Shown here: positions 37,963-47,889 of the stretch, piece after piece
Numbering within the stretch: position 1 is the stretch's first letter
Layout of the letters: each line of letters opens with the position of its first letter
Assembly: GCA_022225965.2 (NCBI GenBank)
Contig: JAKJXP020000099.1
Location: 1 to 64,000 of the forward strand
Length of the DNA stretch: 64,000 nucleotides
DNA from: Diatrype stigma
Lineage: Eukaryota; Ascomycota; Sordariomycetes; Xylariales; Diatrypaceae
Reading direction: 5' to 3'
The notes under the pieces: model-generated
What the model was told of the DNA's origin: nothing
Seen by the model: the letters and a program-made list of their open reading frames with translations, nothing else
Database searches by the model: none
Translations under genes and position numbers: made by a program

Positions 37963-37997
37963 TATAACTAAAATCCTTCCATTGCCTAGATTTTATA
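37963..37997 (+). repeat. Middle Copia LTR, right part
   Basis: 35 bp (TATAACTAAAATCC...GATTTTATA) that completes the LTR interrupted at 17169. The match to TACAGCTAAAATCC in LTR1 requires only C-to-T and G-to-A changes. Confidence 0.88.
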
Positions 37998-38730
37998 AAT
38001 TATAAGCTCCGGCTAATACTTATTTTAACACCTAAATATAAAAGACCACCCCTTAAAAAATTACCCATACCACTTAAGCTTTAGCGTCTTATAAAAGCTA
38101 TAGCACCCATTATATATATTCCCGAACATAAAAATAACAAACAGAAGCTCCTTACGGCTTTCCGAAAAAACCTATCCTAAAGGAAAACAACAATATCTTT
38201 CTCTTTTTTTTACATAACCTCTATTACTTTATATTTCGGTCCATATTAAACCAAATCGGAAAATTTCTTTACTCCCGAAAACCTTAATATCTAAATAATT
38301 AAATTTTAAAAGAATTTTCCAATATCGTTGCTTGCTAGCGAAATAAAAATCATTACAAAAAAAGATATCTAAAAGCCAAATAATTTATACCTTAAATAAC
38401 GAATACCCCCTCCCTATCTCGACCAAACCTTAACCGATTAAATCGAAACCTTTATTATTCGAATCCACTTAAATTTTATATTTAAATTCTAAAACAGTTT
38501 TTTTTTATTTTCATTATTCGTCGAAAAAAAATCTTTCTGTTACTAAAAAAATAATTATCCATTTATTATTATTTTTTCCCGACTGACACTCGGCTATATT
38601 TCAATAATTAGCCGTCCGATTTCAAAACTTTCTATACCATTCGAACCGTCAAAAAATTTATTTTTTAATTCTAATACGATTTAATCCTATCATTACTCTC
38701 CGTCGAGATAAAAATTCTTTTTAACCAATA

Positions 38731-41700
38731 ATAACCAATAGCCTTACCAACAGTCGCCCTGTTTTTTTTAAGGATTCAGAAAATTACGAAATCTGGACCA
38801 TTAAAACCAAGGCTTACCTAATTCGGGACGGCCTAAATAAAGCCCTAACCGAATCCGTTAAAAAAAGCTTAACGCAAACGGATAATAATAAAGCCTTAAT
38901 TATTATCCAGCTATTTTATAATAAAGGTCCCCTAATTTATATAAAATCCATTATAAGCTACAAAAAAACCTGGGTAGCCCTTAAAGAACAATACAAACCG
39001 TCGGGCTTTATAACCGAATTTCTTTTATTAAAGGAATTCTTTAATTCCTCGGTAAAAAATTTCGATTTCATAAAGGCCTATTTAAATAAATTACGGTTTA
39101 TAATAAACGAATTAAAAATTAACGACCTGGAATTACCGGATAAAATAACTATAACGTAAATATTAAATTCCTTACCGAAAATATATAAACCCTTCGTCCA
39201 AAATATTACACAATCCTTCCGGCAAAACTCCAACGCCGTTATTTCCGATACCTTATTTTCTTCCCTATCAAATAAATTTAAGGGCCTAGAAAAAAAGGGG
39301 CAAATTTTCCTATTAAAAAAAAAAAAAAAAAACAGCTGGAAAAAAAAGCAACAGCCGTATTGCGGCTATTATAAAATTCCTGGCCACCAGGAAAAAAATT
39401 ATTATTTTCTATACCCCAACAAAGCTCCGAAAAGCTAAAAGAACCGGCAAAATAATCGGATAAAAAAGTCCGGCCCGAAAACCGGCCCCAAAAATAAACG
39501 GCCGGAAAAAAGACCGGAAGAAAATAAACCTTCGAAGCGAAAGGAACGAAAGAAAAAGCAAGAAGAACTATTAAAGGCCCTAATCGATACAAACGACGAA
39601 GAAAATCAGGTTAATACAATAACCGAAAAATCGACGTCCGCAAAAATAAATCAACTAAACCAGGATTTAATTGATCTGGACCCCTTATTTTCTTCCATTC
39701 CGAAAGGAATAAATATAAACGAACCTAAAATAAGTTTATTCCAAAACAAAAATAACCCCATTAATTATATAAATATAACTAATAAAGACCTAAATTATTT
39801 AAAATCTAGGAAATTTAATGGATTAGGTATAATAAAATTAATAACTAATAACGGCATAACGCTTTTCATTATAACTAATAAAAAATATTTATTTAACCTT
39901 TAACCAACGCATAAAACAGTAAAATAAGAACAAGCAAAATCCCTTATAATAAAAGGGATAAGGAAATTTAAATTGAAATATATAAATTCGGAAAAATATT
40001 ATATAATAAAGCAAATATATTATATTCCGGAATTAGGAATAAATCTATTATTTATTAATAAATTAAAAGGTTATTATATCTTAATAAATAATAATAATAT
40101 CCAACTATATAATAAAGAAATCCGAAAACTAATTATTTAAGGATATCAAAAAAATGGGCTGTATTATATACCTTTTAAGATAAAGGAAAATAAATACGGC
40201 TCGTACGATATATTGATTATATCGGAAAAAATTCCGAAAAATCAGTTAATAACCTAACATAACAAAATGGATTATATATCCTTAAAGCCATTAACAGAAT
40301 TTTTAATATTAAATAATATCAAAATTCATAAATAGGATTTATTAGAATTTAAGAACTAAAAGTATAAAGTCTACTGCCAGATTAAGAATAATAAAAAAAT
40401 AAATAAAACCTCCTTAAATAATAAAAAATATAATACTTTCGAACGAGTCCATAATAATTTAAAGGGGCCACTTTCGGCTATATATAATAGGTATAAATAT
40501 TATATTACCTTCCTGGATAAGAAAACCAGATATTTGGAAGTTAAATTATTAATTTCGAAATCGAAAGCTTTCGAAACCTTTTAGATTTATAAGCTGCAGG
40601 CCGAAAATCAAATAAATCGGAAAATAAAACAATTATTTACTAATAATAACACGGAATATATTAATAACCGTTTTGAAATTTATTTACAAAAATACGGTAT
40701 TATCCATTATACAACTCTTGCTTATATAAAAAAGCCTAATGGGCTTATAAAAAGGATAAATTTAACGCTATTAAATAAAGTCCGAAATTTCCTAATTTCT
40801 TCCGGCCTATCAAATTATTTATGGGATAAAGCCTTATTAGCCGCGATATATCAATATAACCGTATACCTTACAAATCACTTAAATATAAATAACCATTCG
40901 AATTATATTATGGCTATAAGCCATATACTGCACATATAAAGACCTGGGGCTTTATAATATATTATAATACAAATAAATACCGTCAAAAGCTAGACCCCCG
41001 TATAAAAAAAAGGGTATTAATAAACTACGGTACAAAGAATAACCATTACAAAATCTGGAATTTAAAATCCAAAAAGGCCGTATGAACTAAGGACGTTAAT
41101 ATTCTCGAAAATCACTTTATTCGGGACCAATAGCCGTCAGCAGCCGGTTAAGAAGGCCCAACGCCTCTCAAAATAACTAGCAACGAACTGGATTTATATA
41201 CGGAAAAAAAAGCTACCGGCCCGTATAACCTACCCGGGACGTCCGAAGCCTTTAATACAAAAGAAAACGGCTTAGAAAACTTAAAAAGCTTCTAAAAAGG
41301 CTTCCAGGAAAATTACCCTATAAGAAATAATCCCATATACCTCCATAATCAAAATAAGAGAAAACAGCCAGTATTACCTAATACAGCTAATAATTTCGAT
41401 TACAGAACTATTAAAGGCCGTAAGTATGCCACTAAAGCGGCAACGGCTGCAGCAGCTAATAAAGAAAATCAAGGTAATTCTCTTTAAGGTAATTCTGTTA
41501 TAGGAAATAAAAGACCGGCCAGCAGCAATTTAACTGCCGGTAATAATAAAAGGATTCAAACAAATCCACCGGCACCACTTACGAATTCCGGCCCTACGGA
41601 GCCCATACGGGACTGTATAAAAATAAATACGAATAATTTATTATATACCGTCGAAAATACGTTGCTAGTAAACCAACTGTTAAATATAAATAAAACAGAA

Positions 41701-43350
41701 AAAGCTAACTTTATTTTATCAGCTTCTACAACCGAACCCGCTACCTATAAGCAAGCCATGGCTAATATAAACCGGGATTCCTAGTTTAAAGCCTATAAGG
41801 CTGAAATCGAGGAATTAAAAAAACAAAATACATATATTATTATACCTATTCCTAAAAATAAAAATATAATAAGTAGCCGATAGTTATTTAAAACCAAGCC
41901 TATTACAAACCCCAATTCCATTAAATCCAACTGAATAATTAATACAAATAAAACGGAAAGATTTAAAGCCCGTTTTATCGTATAAAGTTATAATTAATAA
42001 TTAAGGGTAAATTATTTAAAAACCTTTTCCATTACAGCCAGACCAGAAACCTGACATTTGCTGTTAATTATAGCTATAAATAAAGGCTAGCCTATTATAT
42101 AATACGACGTTCAAAATGCCTTTGTTCACTCGGATATCGATACGGAAATTTATATTAAACTTCCGAAAGGCTTATATATAAAAGCCGAAAAAGATACAAA
42201 GGTAGCTAAATTAAATAAAGCCTTATATGGCTTAAAGCAGTTACCTAGGCTTTGGTATAAATTCTTAGCCAACGTATTAATAAAGCTGGGATTTAAAGTA
42301 TTCCCATACGACAAAGGTATATTTATTAATCCTTAAATAAATACAGTAATAATTTGCCACGTCGACGATTTATTAATAATAAATCCGTCGGAAACAGCCA
42401 TCGATAAACTGGCGGGTAAATTATTAAAATCCGTTAAACTGAATAAAATCGAACCAGTAGCTACCTATTTAAGTAACGATATAAAGATAAATTACGAAAA
42501 AAAAGAAATCCGTATAAGCCAGAAAAGGTATACGGAAAAGTTGTTCGAAAAGTATAATATACGGAATAATCCGGAAATCAAACCAGAAAATACCCCTTTC
42601 ATTCCTAATATAAAGCTGGATAAAAATAAATCTACTGCTTCCAAAAAGGATATAAATTCCTATCAAAAGCAAATAGGTTCTTTATTATACCTAGCTTTAA
42701 AAACCAGACCTAATATAACGTACGTTATTTATACGTATGCCAGATTTATGGCAAATCCAAGTTCAAAACACTTTAAAAAGCTAAATAAAATCTGGAGTTA
42801 TTTATTAATATTTCCTGATTTAGGGTTAATTTATAACTGTTTAGGAGATTTAAAGCTACAAGCTTATATTAATTCAGACTGGGAAAATTCTTTAATGGAA
42901 AGAAAATCCACCAATAAGTATATAACCAGTCTAGCAGCCAAAGGAAATTTTAATCCTATAAGCTGGACCTTCCAACTTTAAAAATCAATAGCTATAAGTA
43001 GCTATAAAGCCAAATATATGGCTTTAAGGGAAACTTTAAAAAAAGCTATATATTTGGGCAGCATGTTTAAATACTTAAATAAAAATTTAAATTTAGGTTA
43101 TACGGACCAGCCACCGAAGGTCTTTATAAATAATAACGGTACCCAAAAGCTGGCTGAAAATCCGGAATTTTACAAAAGAACAAAGCATATCGATATAACT
43201 TATTATTATAATAAGGAGGTTATTAATAATAAACAAGCTGAATTATATTATATAAATACAGCCGAATAGCTAGCTAATATATTAATAAAGCCAGTCTCGA
43301 AAGCAATTCTAAATAAGCTTATTAAAATGGCTAATATAATCAGCATATAA
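38731..43350 (+). pseudogene. RIP-degraded gag-pol of Copia copy B
   Basis: Collinear with copy A. The gag start is lost: ATG at 11633 of copy A corresponds to ATA at 38731. The zinc knuckle is near 39350-39410. Integrase covers about 40430-40980. Reverse transcriptase covers about 41810-42720 with YGLKQLPRLWYKF preserved near 42225 (it is YSLKQLL in copy A) and HVDDLLI near 42358. An open RT/RNase H segment runs 42541-42981 (146 codons), and RNase H resumes at 43018-43269 (KRTKHIDITYYYNKE). Each copy thus keeps motifs the other has lost. Dead element. Confidence 0.93.
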
Positions 43351-43885
43351 CAGTGGTTTTATTTCTACAAAGGTTTTTCCATTATATAAATATACAGGTT
43401 ATTTTTTCTTAAATAGGTTTTTATTGTATATATATAATAAACAGCGCCTTTTCTTAATAATAGGTTTTTACTGCTTAAATTATACATAAAATACAGAAAA
43501 TACAAAAAAAGGAATAAATTAAACAGGTGATTTTTAACCGGTTTTATTACCTAATAATGGAATAGGCTTTTTCCTTATATACAGGTTTTCCTACTCCAAA
43601 GCAAGCCGGCCCAAATAAAGAAAAGAAAAAACAACAAATAACCTACAATACGATTAAATATATAATAAAATTAATAAACGTAGGTTAACTAAAAAGAAGC
43701 TTTATAACGGCCGAACCACTATAATATAATGAATGTAGTTATTAACGAACCATTAATTTATTCCCTTAAAAGGCATATATACAGCATTTTTAACTTTATA
43801 CTTTAATAAGGCTTATATAAGCTAATCCATATAATTAAGGTTCATATAAATTAAAATTAACCCATATAACCCTTAAGGAAAGCTT

Positions 43886-44309
43886 TAGGATTAGCTGGAA
43901 AAAGGAACAAATTCCTATTAGCTACGGAAGATTCCAGCACCTTCTAAACCGTATAATAACGTAATTATATAATTACGAGCTTACGTAGCTATAAGGGTTC
44001 TGCCCCTAAGCAAAAACACACTAAGCCTAAAATGGAACAGCTGCTGGGGAATAGGAGGGCCCGTCCCCCTATCCAGAAAATTCTACAACCTTCCATAACC
44101 TTCCATAACTCCCTATAAGCCTAATACTTACAGCGGCCTATCCAGTATAAATACAGGTGCCTGCCGCCTACAGATAGCTGGAATATAGTGAATAGAATCA
44201 CGGAAAATCGTACATACAGACTTGTCCATATACAGTATTTACAGTGAAATCCTTATACTCTTTTGCTTACCCTATACAGCTAGAATCCTTCCACTGCCTA
44301 GATCTTATA
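43886..44309 (+). repeat. Copia LTR 3 (right end)
   Basis: 424 bp. Its distal half, from about 44040 on, is visibly richer in C and CpA than LTR1 and the middle LTR (for example CTTACAGCGGCCTATCCAG), so RIP fades toward the right edge of the island. It ends GATCTTATA and abuts NLR coding sequence directly. Confidence 0.93.
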
Positions 44310-45760
44310 GACCAAGGGAAGGGTCGTTCTGGGGATACGACGACCTGAAACTAGCATTGCAGTCATTGCACCAGGTTGACTTCCGATTGCATGTGTTCAT
44401 CTTGGCGGATGGGATGGACGAATCAGATTCCAGTGAACGAATCGATTTGCTTTGCTTTTTGGGTGGTCTCTCAACCCAAACAAGCAACTGTGTAATGAAG
44501 GTATTGATCGCCAGCAGACCAGAGACTGATATCAGTTTACACCTTCGTAGATCTTGTCACATTGTTCTACAGAAAGAAAATCTGGAAGATATACGGAAGG
44601 TGACTGTAAAGTTTTTTGAAGAGCTCGAGCACCACAGCACACGGCATGACAACGAAAGGGAACCGACATCATCGGGAAAAGACCGCTATGCGGATAACTT
44701 CTCCAAAATCAGAGACTACATCATCGAAAACTCCGAAGGCGTGTTTCTATGGGTTGCTCCGATGCTGAGAGATTTAAGGACATATATTCGTAAAGGTGGA
44801 TATACGATGGCGTGTCTCGAGGCACGAGTCCGCAAACTTCCAAAGGACCTCGGTGGTCCAGATGGCTTCTATCAAATGATGGTAAAGTCTCTAATCAAGC
44901 GCCAAGACGAAGATGAAAGTCTAGACGAGGGTGATAGAGAGAAAGAACGAGAACAATCGAAACGGATATTTGCCTGGGTAGCTTTCCCCAAGCAACCTAT
45001 ATCGTTGCATGAACTGGAGGATGTTCTGGTAACACCCATCGAATTAGATGATTTGGACTTGTCATGCTACGATTTTGCACAAAACAGACCCAGAGAATTG
45101 GAACGGGGACTGATCTCATATTGTGGGGGGCTTGTGGAGGTGAGAATTCTTACCATTCTATCAAAAACAAAATCTCACCAAAGTGGATAGGTGCGCAATG
45201 TTGATGATCGCCAGATCGTACAACTCATACATAAAACTGCCAGGGAATTTCTTCTGGGCCGGAGACATTTAGCCAGGCCATATGATCTTGACGAGGCTGA
45301 GGGAGACCAAGCGATCTTTTTAACATGTTGTTCTTATATTCGCATCACCTTTGCGGCAGCAACCTTTCAGATGGAAGCCGATGACAAGTTTTGACAAATC
45401 GACCTGATAACACGTTACCTTGACAGAAGCATTTTGCTTAGGTATTCGTTTTTATTCCTCACGGCACACCGCAAAAAACTCGGGAACACTGTTTCTAGTA
45501 CACAAAAACAGTTTGAATCCTTCGTTGGTGATATCATGTCCAGGCCGACGTGCTACTCAGCCCTCCTTCTTATGAAATGGATCACGTCATCATACCGGAC
45601 CCCAAATCAAATTCAGAATACAGATCAAACTATTTCCAAAAAGTGCCTCCGTTCGGCATTTGCCTGCGCTGCTGTGAATGGCAGAAAACAAGCAATGGAA
45701 ATCTTGCTTATTCTCGGACGAGACTTTGTTGCTCCAAGTGGACAGGGCAGTGCCTTGGGG
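44310..45760 (+). pseudogene. Decapitated NACHT/STAND NLR-like gene
   Basis: Remnant of a fungal NOD-like receptor of the kind used in non-self recognition. It enters mid-domain: the NACHT Walker B region FILADGMDESD and sensor MKVLIASRPETD are present, while the N-terminal effector domain and P-loop are absent because the Copia LTR abuts at 44309. The winged-helix-like part follows, including RIFAWVAFPKQPISLHELEDV. A 51-nt intron 45140-45190 (GTGAGA...TAG, phase 0) joins GLVE to VRNVDDRQIVQLIHKTAREF. A TGA at 45392-45394 interrupts the frame, which reopens immediately; CGA-to-TGA is likely. An ankyrin-like helix pair (FACAAVNGRKQAMEILLIL) appears near 45655-45715, and then similarity stops at about 45760. 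Both ends are lost, so it is non-functional. Confidence 0.85.
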
Positions 45761-45768
45761 AAGCCGAG

Positions 45769-46328
45769 ATGCCCATCGAGTGCGCACCTTTGATCTTCCC
45801 CGCCCTCCAGCACGCGGCCGCCGACGCGGTCAAGACGGAAGGGAAAACCGAGCATAGGTCACTAAGCACCACCATGATCCTGTCGAAAGCCCAGGATGCC
45901 TCCAAGTGGACGGCTGATTACTTCGTCCGACGAGCCCAGGCGGCGTTCGTGAGTTTTGCTCGCAGGGCTCCAGACGTATATAGCTCGGCGCAGCGTCTGA
46001 TTAGCTGATTACCCATCTAATTAACAGGCCTACGAGAATCCCGGGTCGACCTTGGGAAAGCTGGGCCATGTGCCCCAATTCCGGTCGAGGTTTGCCAACC
46101 CGAACGCGGGGACGAACAAGCACCTGATCACCCTGGTCACGGGCGGGAGGCGACAAGCCGAGCCGTAAGACCGCCCCCTTTGCCCTTCATTGTTCCTTTC
46201 CCGTATGTCAGCCAGCGCACAGCAGTTCTAATACGAACTCCAGACTCGGAGCCCGCCGTCGATGGGAGAAGGCCCGGAAGAAGGAAGCCGAGAGACGGGC
46301 CAGGGGCTTGAAAGAGAAGCCGCAGTAA
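45769..46328 (+). CDS. Hypothetical fungal protein, three exons (possibly 5'-truncated)
   Basis: Exons 45769-45948, 46028-46164 and 46223-46328, with introns of 79 nt (GTGAGT...CAG, phase 0) and 58 nt (GTAAGA...CAG, phase 2). The product is about 140 aa. It has an acidic/amphipathic start (APLIFPALQHAAADAVKTEG), a middle Gly/Asn-rich segment (YENPGSTLGKLGHVPQFRS) and a highly basic helical C-terminus (RRWEKARKKEAERRARGLKE). Both introns restore coherent reading, and the tail would not be reached without them. The family is not recognised. The ATG at 45769 follows directly on the NLR remnant in another frame, so the true 5' end may be missing and the whole may be a rearrangement junction. A further short coding-like stretch (46369-46455) may be another exon or chance. 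Confidence 0.55.
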
Positions 46329-47130
46329 TGACGGCTGACCGAAGATGTCTTATGTTTGATGGTGGTCAACATGCCGACGGAGGATGAATTGGAACGTGCA
46401 AGGCAGGCGTTGAAGCGAGAGAAGATGACGACGGCTACAGGAAGCAAAGCTGGGTGAGGAGAGGTTGGTGGTTGAAAGAGATACCTATTTTGGGGGTAAG
46501 AACGGTAGAACCCCTATATACCTACCCCTATCTCAGCCATTACCTACACATCGTTCGGTATCCGTTGATTGGTAATGGCAAATGGTTGCTTGTGATGAGA
46601 GGATTATTTTATATGGTGCTTCAACTCGTTCAGCCCATTAGGTATACGTATATTTGGAGTTGCACAGCTCTCAGATATTAAGCCCTGCTCATTTGCAGTA
46701 TGGCGTTGGGTAGGAAGAAATAGGAGACCTTAGAAACAGAGGCAGCCTATCATCTGAAGACAGAATCACCTGAAGACAGATTAAAGTTAGGGCTAAGTTA
46801 CGCCAAACAGCGAACTAGGGCCGGTGGTGCAGGTGCTATATGGCCCAAGCTCTGCTATCCCGGTAGTCCGGTCTGCGCCGTTCCCGCAGGTCGGGGGCTC
46901 CAGTTAACTTAGGTACCTTAGCTAGGTATGATGTATGTATGTAGGTGGTCTACTGTAGCTCCCTAACCATGCTAAGGCGTGACACCGATCACAAACACGA
47001 CTGAATGACACGCGCATGCTGCTTGACATCCTATCGTAATTCGAACAATTGACTCCTTATTCCTCTAGGAAGAGCTTGTCATCAGGCATATAAAACTCCC
47101 AGGATCAACCCGAGCAGTTAATATACGAAT
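46329..47130. other. Intergenic, no supported gene
   Basis: Contains short direct repeats (TGAAGACAGA twice near 46755-46782) and TTAGGTACCTTAGCTAGGTA near 46911. The last 200 bp should include the ro-10 promoter. A 75-codon open frame at 46454 has no support. Confidence 0.6.
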
Positions 47131-47889
47131 ATGGAGGCCGACATCGACACCACCACCCTCTCCACCCTCGACCTCCTCGAGGCGCGTCTGCTCCGCATCG
47201 AACACCTTCTCTACGGCCATGTAGTCCAGCAGCCCAAAACCCCCGCCTTCAAGAGCATGGCCGACCTCGAGCACCGCTTCGCGAGGCTCTTGCACGGCGT
47301 GCGTGTCTACGCCGAGCTCCTCAAGATCTGTATGTACTATCTACTCTGAACCTATGCCATACATGCACATTGTACCCTCTCGAGCCCAGCTAGTGTACAT
47401 ACATACCTACTTAGCCAGCAACACCACACCACACCATTTCTATACCTACCTACCTACCCACCCACCTACTTACCGGCAACAACAACAGACAAATCGCACC
47501 CGGACCTATTCCAGCCGCCACCGGCCTCGGACCCGCCGGCGACGCACCTGGGGCCGGACGCCGTGCGGGCGATCGTGCTGGCGGCGGCGCCGTCGTTCCC
47601 GGCGGCGGCGTCGGCGCTGACGACGGCGGTGGCCGACACGCCGGTGCCGGACCCGGCGCTGAGCGCGTCGCTGGCGGCGCTGCTGCCGCGGCTGCGCGGC
47701 GTCGCGGCGGCCCAGCGCGCCCACGCCGCCGAGGTCGCCGCCCTGCGCGCCCGCAGCGAGCGCATCGTCCGCCGCTGGTACGAGCGCCGCGCCCTCGCGT
47801 GCTCCGACTTCGTCGCCGGCGTCGAGGGCCGCGTCGAGCGCGCCGAGATGGTCGTCCGGAGGGTCGAGAGGGCTAGGGATGAGGTCTGA
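47131..47889 (+). CDS. ro-10: Dynactin subunit p24 / nuclear distribution protein RO-10
   Basis: Small subunit of the dynactin complex (DCTN3/p24), which activates cytoplasmic dynein and is needed for nuclear movement in hyphae; the Neurospora orthologue is RO-10. Two exons, 47131-47329 and 47489-47889, with a 159-nt intron (GTATGT...CAG, phase 1) give 199 aa. The N-terminal signature is LDLLEARLLRIEHLLYG at about residues 12-28, then LEHRFARLLHGVRVYAELLKI, whose final helix is interrupted by the intron and resumes YKSHPDLFQPP. The C-terminal part is helical and very Ala/Arg-rich, and exon 2 is strikingly GC-rich, which creates long spurious frames on the opposite strand. Assignment rests on pattern and length recognised by eye. 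Confidence 0.82.

Larger units (their letters stand above)
4366..44309. other. 40-kb RIP-mutated nested transposon island
   Basis: Composition changes abruptly at both edges. Inside, the sequence is extremely AT-rich, TA and TAA/TTA dominate, and recognisable transposon reading frames are interrupted mainly by TAA and TAG. Copies of the same element differ chiefly by C/T and G/A transitions. This is the signature of repeat-induced point mutation, which in ascomycetes acts on duplicated DNA and usually seeds heterochromatin. The nesting order inferred from interrupted sequences and target duplications is Copia tandem pair, then second Copia and Helitron, then Gypsy-like element in the Helitron. 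Confidence 0.93.
37963..44309 (+). mobile_element. Ty1/Copia element, copy B (tandem partner)
   Basis: Second member of the tandem pair. It uses the middle LTR as 5' LTR, has an uninterrupted leader (37998-38730), gag-pol to about 43350 and its own 3' LTR at 43886-44309. It is collinear with copy A throughout, differs mainly by transitions, and shows the intact sequence across the site where copy A is interrupted by the nested Copia. Confidence 0.93.

Noticed and set aside
4366..44309. Starship-type giant cargo transposon
   Set aside because: No tyrosine-recombinase (DUF3435-like) captain gene and no cargo genes were seen; the block is explained by ordinary transposons.
44222..44309. LTR-NLR fusion protein starting in the LTR
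   Set aside because: The frame is open from the LTR into the NACHT sequence but has no in-frame ATG before the NLR part, and the gene is broken downstream.
4352..44314. Palindromic match GGTCT/AGACC across the outer Copia boundaries as a target duplication
   Set aside because: Target duplications are direct repeats; these flanks match only as an inverted pair of a few bases and are likely coincidental.
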